A DNA stretch of 64,000 bases from the NCBI GenBank assembly GCA_002350805.1, contig DEFO01000051.1:1-64000 (forward strand), written 5' to 3'. This stretch comes from Prevotella sp. UBA2850 (GTDB lineage: Bacteria > Bacteroidota > Bacteroidia > Bacteroidales > Bacteroidaceae). Positions 24,328-33,141 of the stretch are shown here, in pieces. The translations under genes were made by a program, and so were the position numbers. The first letter of the stretch is position 1, and every line of letters begins with the position of its first letter. Below the pieces are notes generated by a model. That model was not told the DNA's origin, made no database searches, and saw only the letters and a program-made list of their open reading frames with translations.

Positions 24328-24939
24328 TCACTTCACCAGCACATCGAGGGTTATCTCGGTGCGCAGGGTGCCGTTCGCCAGCCGTATCTCCAGGGGATAG
24401 GCCATGTGCTGCAGCCCCTTGGGCGTGTCTTTCGTGACGCTGAGCCGGACGGTCTGCACCTCGCGGCGGTTGCCCTCGCACTGATAGAGAACAACGATAT
24501 TGCGCTCTTTCGTCTCGCCAACGTGCATGATGCCGAGGTCGAGGCGGTTGGTGGAGAGCCTGACATCGTCGTTCACGCGGACGGGAAACTGCCGGATGAG
24601 CGTCTCCTCGCTGGTGATGCACTCGCCCTCGAAAGCCACGGTGACGCGCTTCGCCTGACGGCCATAGACCACGGTGCCGCTCTCGTAGAACTCACCGCCC
24701 TTGCCCTGCGGGTTGAACGACAGAGTGACAGCCGTCGAGTCGCCCGGGGCAACGGTCTTGGCGCTGTCGAACCGGATGGTGGTGCAGTGGCACGAGGTGT
24801 AGCCCTGCGTCAGCGCCACCGCCTGCGGTCCGTCGTTGCGCAGCCAGAAGGTACGCTCCTGCACGCCATCAGCCTCTTGGATGGTTCCGAGCTGCAAGGT
24901 GGCCATTCCGATGACGACCAGTGTATCAGCGAGCAACAT
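24328..24939 (-). CDS. DUF1573-family protein
   Basis: Protein of 203 residues with two immunoglobulin-like (HYDIN/MSP-type) modules: LGTIQEADGVQERTFWLRND and SCHCTTIRFDSAKTVAPGDS in the first, LDLGIMHVGETKERNIVV in the second. DUF1573 proteins of Bacteroidetes are usually exported, but no good signal peptide is visible here; the start at 24939 overlaps the GH32 gene end by 14 bp, so the N-terminus may be set by translational coupling. Its 3' end is duplicated at 21768. Function of the family is unknown. Confidence 0.8.
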   Translation of the reverse strand: MLLADTLVVIGMATLQLGTIQEADGVQERTFWLRNDGPQAVALTQGYTSCHCTTIRFDSAKTVAPGDSTAVTLSFNPQGKGGEFYESGTVVYGRQAKRVTVAFEGECITSEETLIRQFPVRVNDDVRLSTNRLDLGIMHVGETKERNIVVLYQCEGNRREVQTVRLSVTKDTPKGLQHMAYPLEIRLANGTLRTEITLDVLVK

Positions 24940-27244
24940 ATTTACGTCCGTTCTGAATGAAGATGCCGCTCTGCGGAACGGTCGACTGTCGGATGCCCTG
25001 CAGGTTGTAGACAGCCTTCGACACCTCGTTGCCGGTGACCGGTGTCATGAAAATGCCGGTGCCAGTGCCATTGGTGGCGTCGAGGGTCCATGCCTGAACG
25101 TCGGCCTGTGTCTCGGCGGTGGCAAACACTTCAGCCTCTACCTGCGATGCGTTGGTGGGGAAGAGGCGCACGGAGAAGGCCCATGTGTCGTTGACGAAGA
25201 TGTCGGCGATGGAACCGTCGAGATAGACATGCAGGGTGAGTGTCTCGCCGTTGGCCGGTTTCTTGGGCAGCGAGGCCGAGTAGGTTCCCTTGTAGCTGTC
25301 GTTGTCGTTGGCGGTGCGGTCGAGCTGTGTGAGGTCGAGCGTGAGCATGCCATTGTCGGCATTGTAGGTGAGCGATGCCTGACGACTGCCCGACTTGAGG
25401 AAGCGGAATCCCATTTCGCCGGAGGTGACGGTGAAACGGCCCAGCAACTCCAGCTGACGGCCGCTCACGGGTGCGAGCGACTGGGTGCCGATGAGGTTGC
25501 TGTTCAGCGAGTAGCTGGTCTCGGTGCGCATGGCGGTGAGTCCGCTGTAGGGTTTCTGCACCAGCGTTCCGTCGGCAGCCAGGCTGATTTCGCGTGGCAG
25601 CGAGTAGTTGTGTGCCCATCCCATCTCGTAGTTGTCGCGTGTGGGAAGCTTGTCGGGCACGATGCCCAAGAGCAGCGTCTTGCCATCTTTCTGATAGATG
25701 GTGGGCGAGAGCAGGCCATAACCGTCGCGGCTGATGCCTCCCATCTCGAGATATTGAATGCCATTGCCGTCGGCTGTGAACTTGCCGTCGCTGCCAATGG
25801 TGCCTACCCAGCAGAGGGTGCGCACACCCTGCGAGGTGCCCAGCGGAGTGCAGGTGAAGAGGAAACGGCCGTCGCCCATCGGCGTCACGTTGGGCATTTC
25901 CCAGAAGGTGCCGTGCTGTGCGGCAGAGGTTCCCTGGAAGAAGATGGCTCCATCGTTGCTCCACGAAGTGCCGTTCTGCTTGTGCAGGGTGCAACAGCCC
26001 ACACCGTTCTTACCCGTACCCACAATGATGTATTTCTGACCGTTGGCCTCGAAGTAGTAGGGGTCGCGGAAATCCTGGAAACCTCCGGCAGGTGTACCGT
26101 CGATGACGACGCCCTGCTTGTTCCATTTCACCAGCGACTGGTCGGCCGGCGATGCCTGCACGATGCGGGCTTTCGCATTGTCTACGCCCGTATAGAGAAT
26201 GTTGGGCGTGCCATTATTATCGAACACGCAGCCGCTCCAGCAACCCTTGATGTCGTAACTCTCGCCGGGAGCAATGGCAATAAGCTCCTCGCGCCAGTCG
26301 TAGAGATTCTCGCTGGAGATGTGTCCCCAGTGCAGGCGCGACATGTAAGGACCGTTGGCATTCTTCTGGAAGAACACGTGGTAGCGGCCGTCGGCAAAGG
26401 TCATGCCGTGAGTCTCGTTGCTCCAGCTGCCCGATGGCATGCCATGGAACTGCGGGCGCCACAACGAAGCCTCGTAGCGCGATGCGGGATAGTTGAAGTC
26501 GGGAGTCTCTGCAGACGAGAATGCCGAGGGTGTCTGCGCCTCATTATAAATGGCAATGTCGTCAATCAGTCCGCAGAACGTGTTGATGTGGAACAGCCCC
26601 TCTTTCTTTTCTTCTGCGCTCTTGCCAATAAAGAAATTGGAGGTGGAGTGGGCAATGTCCTTACGATTCATGCGTCCTGTACCGATTTCCTCACCATTCA
26701 GATAGAGTTTGGCACTGTTGCCACTTTTGTTCAGCACGGCAGTTACCTGGTTCCACTGGCCGCGAACAAGTTTTTTATTGCCTTTAATGCCATATATGAA
26801 ACCGTCGGAAGAGGCAAAACGAAGCTGCAAGTCACCCTGCGACGACAGTTCTAAAGCTATACCTTTCTTATTATTCTCATCGACATTTCCAAAAATGCAA
26901 GCATAAGAGGGTGTATCCTCAGCCACATCCACCTTCATCATGGGGTAGCTCTCGGCAGCCAGCGTCACCGTGAGCGTCAGCGCCGTGGTGCTCAACGACG
27001 AAGAAGAAAGGCCTGTCTGCACGTAGTTGCTGTATCCGTCGAAGCGAAGAGCGTCGCCATCGATACTCTTCACGGCGAAAGCAGGCAGCTGTGAGGTAAC
27101 TGCATACGCGTTTTTCGTCACCGACTCAGTGATTTTACCATCCTGAGTGAGCGACATGTCGAAATGTACTACAGGCTGTTGGGCAACGGCCTTCATGGAA
27201 GCAAGCGACAGCAATGCTGCCATCAACCAGATGTTTCGTTTCAT
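24926..27244 (-). CDS. GH32-family fructan-active enzyme with N-terminal LamG-like domain
   Basis: Secreted protein of 772 residues. Signal peptide to about 21, a concanavalin/LamG-type domain (about 25-230; YLNGEEIGTGR), a five-bladed GH32 catalytic domain (about 265-560) and a GH32 C-terminal beta-sandwich (about 580-715). Catalytic landmarks: the nucleophile segment reads SNETHGM in place of the usual NDPNG, the transition-state motif FRDPYYF is intact, and EMPNV supplies the acid/base Glu. The NE-x-HG variant also occurs in a branch containing levan fructotransferases, so activity could be hydrolysis or transfer. The tail GIFIQNGRKYVAR resembles Prevotella secretion-type tails. It is not adjacent to the fructan-type PUL at 40-50 kb but may serve it. 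Confidence 0.85.
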   Translation of the reverse strand: MKRNIWLMAALLSLASMKAVAQQPVVHFDMSLTQDGKITESVTKNAYAVTSQLPAFAVKSIDGDALRFDGYSNYVQTGLSSSSLSTTALTLTVTLAAESYPMMKVDVAEDTPSYACIFGNVDENNKKGIALELSSQGDLQLRFASSDGFIYGIKGNKKLVRGQWNQVTAVLNKSGNSAKLYLNGEEIGTGRMNRKDIAHSTSNFFIGKSAEEKKEGLFHINTFCGLIDDIAIYNEAQTPSAFSSAETPDFNYPASRYEASLWRPQFHGMPSGSWSNETHGMTFADGRYHVFFQKNANGPYMSRLHWGHISSENLYDWREELIAIAPGESYDIKGCWSGCVFDNNGTPNILYTGVDNAKARIVQASPADQSLVKWNKQGVVIDGTPAGGFQDFRDPYYFEANGQKYIIVGTGKNGVGCCTLHKQNGTSWSNDGAIFFQGTSAAQHGTFWEMPNVTPMGDGRFLFTCTPLGTSQGVRTLCWVGTIGSDGKFTADGNGIQYLEMGGISRDGYGLLSPTIYQKDGKTLLLGIVPDKLPTRDNYEMGWAHNYSLPREISLAADGTLVQKPYSGLTAMRTETSYSLNSNLIGTQSLAPVSGRQLELLGRFTVTSGEMGFRFLKSGSRQASLTYNADNGMLTLDLTQLDRTANDNDSYKGTYSASLPKKPANGETLTLHVYLDGSIADIFVNDTWAFSVRLFPTNASQVEAEVFATAETQADVQAWTLDATNGTGTGIFMTPVTGNEVSKAVYNLQGIRQSTVPQSGIFIQNGRKYVAR

Positions 27245-27278
27245 TGTTATAGTAGGTTTTTAGATTTCTTTTCCGCTG

Positions 27279-27327
27279 CAAAATTACGTCAAACCGCCCA
27301 TTCTGCGTGTAACATTTGTTTCAAATG
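27279..27327 (-). promoter_or_regulatory. Possible promoter and operator for the GH32 gene
   Basis: Minus strand TAATTTTG (27279-27286) fits the -7 element; no good -33. CATTTG-TTT-CAAATG at 27313-27327 is a perfect 6-bp dyad upstream and may be an operator. Confidence 0.35.
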
Positions 27328-27469
27328 CTGCAAATAATCGTTCATTATAGGCCCATACCACCTTCATGGAAGCCACTAAACGGGAATGTGACTTTGTCAA
27401 CGAGACACATCTATACAATTTCATAGTTTATGGAGAAGATGGAAAACCAGTAGGTTTTGACAGTCATAA

Positions 27470-27613
27470 ATGCCAATCCTCAACAACGATTACGGCATCT
27501 CCGGCATTCCTCGCTTCTTGATGATCGACAAGAAAGGGTGTATTATTTCACTAGATGCTCCCCGCCCATCCTATGACAACATTATAGAGTGGATTGATGG
27601 AAATCTTAATTAG
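27470..27613 (+). pseudogene. C-terminal remnant of a TlpA-like thioredoxin protein
   Basis: Forty-seven codons reading NNDYGISGIPRFLMIDKKG and ending EWIDGNLN match only the last third of TlpA-like proteins: the cis-Pro GIPRF motif and final strands and helix. The CxxC half is absent. In the preceding 100 bp another short frame (from ATG 27366) has no recognisable content. The rest of 27245-27724 holds nothing I can name. Confidence 0.65.
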
Positions 27614-27724
27614 AGAATGTCTAACTATCGTAACCACATGCTTATTACATAACAAAAGACCGGCTGACCTTATCAGGGAACCCTGTCTTCTTTCTAGATT
27701 CTCCTCACTTTTGCCATAAAAAAG

Positions 27725-27755
27725 TTGTTTTTTACAAGAAGTTTTTATACTTTTG
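27725..27755 (+). promoter_or_regulatory. Promoter for the second ECF/FecR locus
   Basis: TTG at 27725-27727, 20 bp, TACTTTTG at 27748-27755, matching the Bacteroidetes primary-sigma consensus. Lies 11 bp before the sigma ATG at 27767. Confidence 0.65.
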
Positions 27756-27766
27756 CAACCAAAACT

Positions 27767-28321
27767 ATGGCAAAAGTGACAAATCAGAACATAGGTAACC
27801 AGCTGACTAGACTCTATGACAATTACTATAGGGTGCTAGTTGGCTATGCTATGCAGATTGTCACCGACGAAGATGCTGCCAAGGATATTGTGCAAACCAT
27901 CTTCCAAAGGATATGGGAAAGGCAAATCGATATAGACAACGAAGTGAAAGTAAAGGCCTATCTCTACAATGGTGTTCGTAATATGGCAATCAACTATCTT
28001 CGGCGTAAAGGTACAGAGGCACGTTATGTGGATTATGTGACCAAACAGCATGAGGAGTTTCGTATCAATGATGCTGGTGAGGAGGACTTTTTTACGGAGG
28101 AGATTTACCGACTGTTGTTTGAGAAGATTGACCAATTACCGACACGCCAGCGCGAAGTGTTCCTGCTATGCATGGAAGGGAAATCGTACAAGGAAATTGG
28201 CGATGCACTGCAGATTTCGGCCGACACAGTGAAGTCGCAGAAGCACAAGGCCATTATGCGGCTGCGCGAAGAGCTGGGCGAGCTCTCGTTCTTCCTTTTT
28301 TTGTTGATTCCTAACAATTAA
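27767..28321 (+). CDS. ECF sigma factor (FecR-linked type)
   Basis: Extracytoplasmic-function sigma factor of 184 residues. Region 2 (RLYDNYYRVLVGYAMQIVTD, IVQTIFQRIWE) and region 4 (QLPTRQREVFLLCMEGKSYK, EIGDALQISADTVKSQKHKA) are intact. The start is placed at 27767 (MAKVTNQNIG) because the frame upstream runs through the promoter. Followed 76 bp later by fecR and then by an STN-type SusC, the standard transenvelope signalling order. Targets are expected to be the downstream susCD operon. Confidence 0.93.
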   Translation: MAKVTNQNIGNQLTRLYDNYYRVLVGYAMQIVTDEDAAKDIVQTIFQRIWERQIDIDNEVKVKAYLYNGVRNMAINYLRRKGTEARYVDYVTKQHEEFRINDAGEEDFFTEEIYRLLFEKIDQLPTRQREVFLLCMEGKSYKEIGDALQISADTVKSQKHKAIMRLREELGELSFFLFLLIPNN

Positions 28322-28397
28322 TCCATTTTTTTCTGAAAACGCATCACCCTTTTTGGCTTTCAATGTGTTATAGAATTAGAACAACACCTTGAAAGTT

Positions 28398-29573
28398 ATG
28401 AAAGAAAAAAATATCAATCAGCTCATAGCCGACCATCTTTGGGGAAGTGCCAGCGAAAAAGACAACCAACGCCTGACCGAATTACTCAGTGAGAACAGCG
28501 AACTGAGACAGAGATTCGACCAATTGCTCAACAACAAAGAACTTGCTGAGCGCTACCGCCAATATGCTGCCATCAACCCAACTGACAAATTACAAGTAAT
28601 AAGTGATAAGTGTGAATCCTCTCTGGGCGGTGACTCCAGCTCGGAAGGTAAACAAACTTCTCATTTCTCACTTCTCACTTCTCACTTCTGGCTACGAGCA
28701 GCAGCAGTCATTATCTGCATCGTTACTTTCGGTGCATTATGGTTTACTTACGACAGCCGCCCCAAGGCACCAGAACTTTCCGATGAGGTGATAGCTGCCA
28801 TCACTTTGGCCGAGCAGAGCGGCAAAAACCAAGCCGTGCTCACCGTCGGCGGACAGCCCGTAAGTATCACGGGCGAACAGGCCATCGACAAAGTGCAAGC
28901 CGTCAACACACGCAATTCAACACCCAACACTCCCGACCGCACTCTCACCACTCATCATGACTCAGAATTTTGGCTTACGCTCGACGATGGTACGCGCGTA
29001 CATCTTAATTATGGCACCACACTGACCTATCCCCAAAAGTTCGATGGAGACATCCGAGAAGTCGAACTCGATGGCGAGGCTTATTTCTTTGTGGCCAAAG
29101 ACAACAAACATCCCTTCATTGTACACACACCCAATGGCTCCGTGAAGGTCTATGGCACCGAGTTTAACGTCAACACACGCGATGATGCCGGGCTCACACG
29201 CGTCGTCCTGGTGAGCGGAAGCATTAGCGTCACTCCCGCAAACGGCCGTGAACAATTAATGAAGCCGGGCGAGATGGCCGTTCTCTCAACCACAGGCTGC
29301 CAGTTCTCGACCGTCGACATCACTCCCTACGTGTCGTGGAACACAGGCACTTTCGCCTTTGCCGACTGCCCACTTGAGAAACTCATGCGCGTGCTTTCCC
29401 ACTGGTATAACAAGCGTGTGGAGTTCGACAGTGAGGAAACACGTCAGATGCAGTTCACTGGAACAATCAACAAATACGGCGATATTGAGCCCGCCCTCAA
29501 GGCCATCCACAACGTCACCGGGCTCAGAATCACCATCAACGGCAACCTGATTACCATCAGTCAACACAATTAA
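28398..29573 (+). CDS. FecR-family anti-sigma factor with repeat insertion
   Basis: Inner-membrane anti-sigma of 391 residues. N-terminal cytoplasmic helices (INQLIADHLWGSASEKDNQR), transmembrane helix (WLRAAAVIICIVTFGALWF, about 98-116), periplasmic FecR domain (FWLTLDDGTRVHLNYGTTL, GEAYFFVAKD, VYGTEFNVN) and DUF4974 C-terminus (FADCPLEKLMRVLSHWYN). Residues about 66-97, directly before the membrane helix, are encoded by sequence like the intergenic AAGTGATAAGTG and TTCTCACTTCTCAC repeats, so a repeat appears to have entered in frame in the cytoplasmic linker. Start at the ATG 28398; a TTG lies upstream. Confidence 0.92.
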   Translation: MKEKNINQLIADHLWGSASEKDNQRLTELLSENSELRQRFDQLLNNKELAERYRQYAAINPTDKLQVISDKCESSLGGDSSSEGKQTSHFSLLTSHFWLRAAAVIICIVTFGALWFTYDSRPKAPELSDEVIAAITLAEQSGKNQAVLTVGGQPVSITGEQAIDKVQAVNTRNSTPNTPDRTLTTHHDSEFWLTLDDGTRVHLNYGTTLTYPQKFDGDIREVELDGEAYFFVAKDNKHPFIVHTPNGSVKVYGTEFNVNTRDDAGLTRVVLVSGSISVTPANGREQLMKPGEMAVLSTTGCQFSTVDITPYVSWNTGTFAFADCPLEKLMRVLSHWYNKRVEFDSEETRQMQFTGTINKYGDIEPALKAIHNVTGLRITINGNLITISQHN

Positions 29574-29598
29574 TAACCCCTTTAAAAAACAGAGAGAC

Positions 29599-32500
29599 AT
29601 GCAACAACCAAGAAAAACCAAACGCATGTTCGTGCTCATTCTTATGGCACTCCTGTCGGTGGCACCACTGGCTCAGCCAGCCCGTGCCCAGCAGGCAGCC
29701 CAGAAGAATGTAACACTGAACCTGAAATCGGTCTACGTGAAAGATTTCTTCAACGAAGTGACCAAACAGACCGGACTAAACTTTATCTGTAAGTCGGATC
29801 TGGCCAACCAACTGCCCCGCGTCACTGTACAAGAAAAGAACACACCCGTGCGCCAGATGCTGGCAAAAGTATTTGCCCAACTGGGATGCAACTACGAGAT
29901 TGAGGGCAACTTCGTCACCGTCACCCGCAAGCAGACCGGCGGACTGAACCGCCCGTTGTCGGGAACCGTGCGCGATGCCTCGGGTGAGCCATTGATAGGA
30001 GTCACCGTGGCACTGGCCAACAGCAATGTGCGAACCATCACCGACAACGACGGCCACTACCAGCTCAACATCCCCGCCACAGCCTGCGAAGTGGAATTCT
30101 CGTACATCGGAACAGAGAGCTACACGCTCCAGGTAGGGAGCGGCAACACGCCGTTGCGACGCAATGTGACGTTGGAATCGGACAATCTCCTAGACGAAGT
30201 AGTTGTAACAGGCTATCAGGAAGTCAAAAAAGAGAAAATGACCGGTTCAGTAACCACAATCTCATCCGCCAAACTCAACGAACGCTACACCACCAACCTC
30301 CTTGACAACCTCGAAGGCCGCGTAGCCGGACTCTCCACCTATGGCGGCAAACCCATCATCCGTGGTGTCGGAACCCTCCACGGCAACACTGCCCCTCTCC
30401 TCGTCGTTGATGGAGTCCCCATCGAAGGCGCCATCGAAGACCTCAACCCCTACGACATCCAGTCAGTTAACGTCCTCAAAGACGCAGCTGCAGCCGCAAT
30501 TTACGGTGCCCGCGCCGCCAACGGCATCATTGTCGTCACCACCAAAAACGCCACAAAAAAAGGCAAAGTTGACATTGACTTCTCCGCAAACCTTACCGTT
30601 TACGAGAATAAAAACATGGACTATGCCGACAACTTCTATATGACTCCGGCCCAACAGGTCGATACAGAGGCAAAATATATGGAGTATTACCTCACTCGCG
30701 ACAATGCGTTGGACAACATGAAAAAGTCCATCACCGAAGGTAGTCAGGTGACACCTATTTACTATGACTATTATCAGTTCGCCAGTGGCAAAATTTCCCG
30801 TCAGGAGCTTGACAGCCGCCTTGCCAAATACCGTACCAATAATTATGCCCGCGATTTTGCTGACAATGTTTACCACACACGTCTCCTTCAGCAATATAAC
30901 CTCGCTCTCCGCAACAGCTCCGATGTTTCGAGCAATAATCTAGTTGTCAATTACAAACATGATAATGCCGAGTTGATCAACAATGACCTTGACTGGCTCA
31001 CCGCGTACTACAAAGGTTCTTTTGAACTTGCCAAATGGCTAAAAGCTACCGTCAGTGTAAACGGCCTTTATTCTGATCAGAAATCTCTTGGATACAATGC
31101 TAATTACCGTGGTAGCTTTGACCCATGGACTCTCCCTGCCTACATGCCTTTCTATAATGAGGATGGATCCATCCGCAAAACCTATTACTGGTTCACCGGT
31201 AACGAATATTGGGATGTCCCCAATGGATTCCACGACCTCGGCACCGACCCGGTGAGCGAGTTAAAGAACAATGTCAAGACCAACACTCGCCAGAACATGC
31301 GCTATATGGCCGACCTCGAGTTCCGTATCATCAAAGGACTTACCGCCAACGCAATGTTCAGCTATGAGATTGATAACGTTGAGGAACAGACTCATGCCAA
31401 CGAAAAGAGTCTTACCTCTCGTGTCATTCGCAATGCTTATACCACAGTTGATGCTGCTGGCCGTGTGAAATACAACACCCCAGAAAACGGCGGTATGCTT
31501 CAGACCACAAACACCAAGGGCAAATATTACACCCTCCGCGGTCAGTTGAATTACTCCAACACTTTCTTTAAGAAACACGACGTTGTTGCAATCGCTGGTC
31601 TTGAATTCCGTGAAACCAAGTTGAATGGCACCAAGTCTCTAGTCCTCGGTTACGACGAGCAGCTTCAGAACAGCTCTACCCACACCGTTGACTTCGGTAC
31701 TCTCGGTGGAAGAGAATGGCGTTACAATAGCAGTTATATGATGGAAGGTCGCGGCTATAGCGCTTACCAATTCGTTTACCAGCCTTATTTTGAAAATGGC
31801 ATGGGCATTGTCGTCGAACAACGTCACCGCTACGCATCAGGATATGCCAACCTTACTTATACCTACGATGAACGTTACAACATCTTCGGTTCTTATCGTA
31901 AGGACTATGCCGACGTTTACGGTCTTAACACCAAGTTCCGTGGCAAACCCCTCTGGTCTGTAGGTGGTGGTTGGAACCTCCACAAGGAATCATTTATGCA
32001 CGATTTCACTTGGCTCAGCTTCCTTAAGCTCCGCGCAAGCTACGGTGCCACCGGTAACATCTATCAGGGTGCGTCAAGCTATATGGTGGCTACAACACAG
32101 GGTAATAATCCATTCACTCAGCTTCCACTTGGTACTATAAGCAGTCCAGCCAACCCTAACCTACGTTGGGAACAGGCACGTACCACCAATATCGGTGTTG
32201 ATTTCAGCCTTTTCAATTATCGTCTGCGTGGTAATATTGATTACTATAATAAGGTCAGCAAAGACGTTTTCAACAATCAGATGCTTGACCCCTCTACCGG
32301 TTTCGCTTCCATGTTTGCAAACGTTGCCTCTATGCGCAACCGAGGTGTTGAAATCGCGCTTTCATATGACTGGTTCAAGCCATCCGACCGCAAGGATTTC
32401 TCATGGTCTACCTCTTTGACTTTCACTCATAATAAGAATGAGGTCACCAAGGTACAGAATGCAGCCAAGACTGCCACTGAATTGATTCGTACTCCTTTTG

Positions 32501-33132
32501 TCAGCGGATATCCCGCAAGCGCTTTGTGGAGCTATCGTTTTGCAGGCATTAGCTCCGACACTGGCCGTGAAGGTATGACCACTTGGTTTGACGAAGATGG
32601 AAATCCTCAGCGCTCTGTTTCCCGTAACACCGTGGATGTCCTTGAATACTCCGGTCAGACCGATCCTAAGGTGATTGTCAGCATGGACAACTCTCTCCGT
32701 TGGCGTGGTTTCAGCTTCAGTCTCTTGATGGCTTATTATGGTGGTCATAAGATGCGTGCCCTTTGTGAGAATGAGACTTTTGATGTCCCCAACACCGCAA
32801 TTGCCTCATATTTCGTCAACGCCTGGACTCCTGAAAATCCTACCAACACTCCTGGTATCGGTCAGTATGGCTCCAATATGCTAAGCGATGAGACCGAATA
32901 TAGCAACACCTCTGTTCACGACGCCGACTTCCTGAAAATACGCAATATCGTCTTTGGTTACGACATTCCCGAAAACTGGCTCCGCCGCTTCGGTATCAAC
33001 CACTGCACTTTCCGTTTCCAGATCAATAATCCAAAAGCCATTTGGACTAAGAATAATCTTGGCGTAGATCCCGAGACATTAGGCATCCGCACCCCGTCTT
33101 CTTACGTTTTTGGTCTTAACATTAACATATAA
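29599..33132 (+). CDS. SusC/RagA-family TonB-dependent transporter with STN domain, apparently chimeric
   Basis: Outer-membrane importer of 1177 residues: signal peptide; STN domain (VYVKDFFNEVTKQTGLNFIC); carboxypeptidase-like domain (GEPLIGVTVAL to FSYIGTESY); TonB box region DEVVVTGYQ; plug (IIRGVGTLHGN, VVDGVPIEGA); barrel ending FGLNINI. Up to about 30190 Leu is mostly CTG, as in surrounding genes; from the TonB box on it is mainly CTC and CTT, with many CGT and GGT codons, and this continues through the next two genes. This suggests that the plug-barrel part was exchanged while the signalling N-terminus was kept. Works with the SusD that follows; substrate unknown. Confidence 0.93.
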   Translation: MQQPRKTKRMFVLILMALLSVAPLAQPARAQQAAQKNVTLNLKSVYVKDFFNEVTKQTGLNFICKSDLANQLPRVTVQEKNTPVRQMLAKVFAQLGCNYEIEGNFVTVTRKQTGGLNRPLSGTVRDASGEPLIGVTVALANSNVRTITDNDGHYQLNIPATACEVEFSYIGTESYTLQVGSGNTPLRRNVTLESDNLLDEVVVTGYQEVKKEKMTGSVTTISSAKLNERYTTNLLDNLEGRVAGLSTYGGKPIIRGVGTLHGNTAPLLVVDGVPIEGAIEDLNPYDIQSVNVLKDAAAAAIYGARAANGIIVVTTKNATKKGKVDIDFSANLTVYENKNMDYADNFYMTPAQQVDTEAKYMEYYLTRDNALDNMKKSITEGSQVTPIYYDYYQFASGKISRQELDSRLAKYRTNNYARDFADNVYHTRLLQQYNLALRNSSDVSSNNLVVNYKHDNAELINNDLDWLTAYYKGSFELAKWLKATVSVNGLYSDQKSLGYNANYRGSFDPWTLPAYMPFYNEDGSIRKTYYWFTGNEYWDVPNGFHDLGTDPVSELKNNVKTNTRQNMRYMADLEFRIIKGLTANAMFSYEIDNVEEQTHANEKSLTSRVIRNAYTTVDAAGRVKYNTPENGGMLQTTNTKGKYYTLRGQLNYSNTFFKKHDVVAIAGLEFRETKLNGTKSLVLGYDEQLQNSSTHTVDFGTLGGREWRYNSSYMMEGRGYSAYQFVYQPYFENGMGIVVEQRHRYASGYANLTYTYDERYNIFGSYRKDYADVYGLNTKFRGKPLWSVGGGWNLHKESFMHDFTWLSFLKLRASYGATGNIYQGASSYMVATTQGNNPFTQLPLGTISSPANPNLRWEQARTTNIGVDFSLFNYRLRGNIDYYNKVSKDVFNNQMLDPSTGFASMFANVASMRNRGVEIALSYDWFKPSDRKDFSWSTSLTFTHNKNEVTKVQNAAKTATELIRTPFVSGYPASALWSYRFAGISSDTGREGMTTWFDEDGNPQRSVSRNTVDVLEYSGQTDPKVIVSMDNSLRWRGFSFSLLMAYYGGHKMRALCENETFDVPNTAIASYFVNAWTPENPTNTPGIGQYGSNMLSDETEYSNTSVHDADFLKIRNIVFGYDIPENWLRRFGINHCTFRFQINNPKAIWTKNNLGVDPETLGIRTPSSYVFGLNINI

Positions 33133-33141
33133 TTGACTATT

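Noticed and set aside
24836..26854. Open frame of 672 codons on the plus strand
   Set aside because: Antisense shadow of the GH32 gene; GC-rich codons on the minus strand leave the opposite frame open, and the translation has no recognisable domain.
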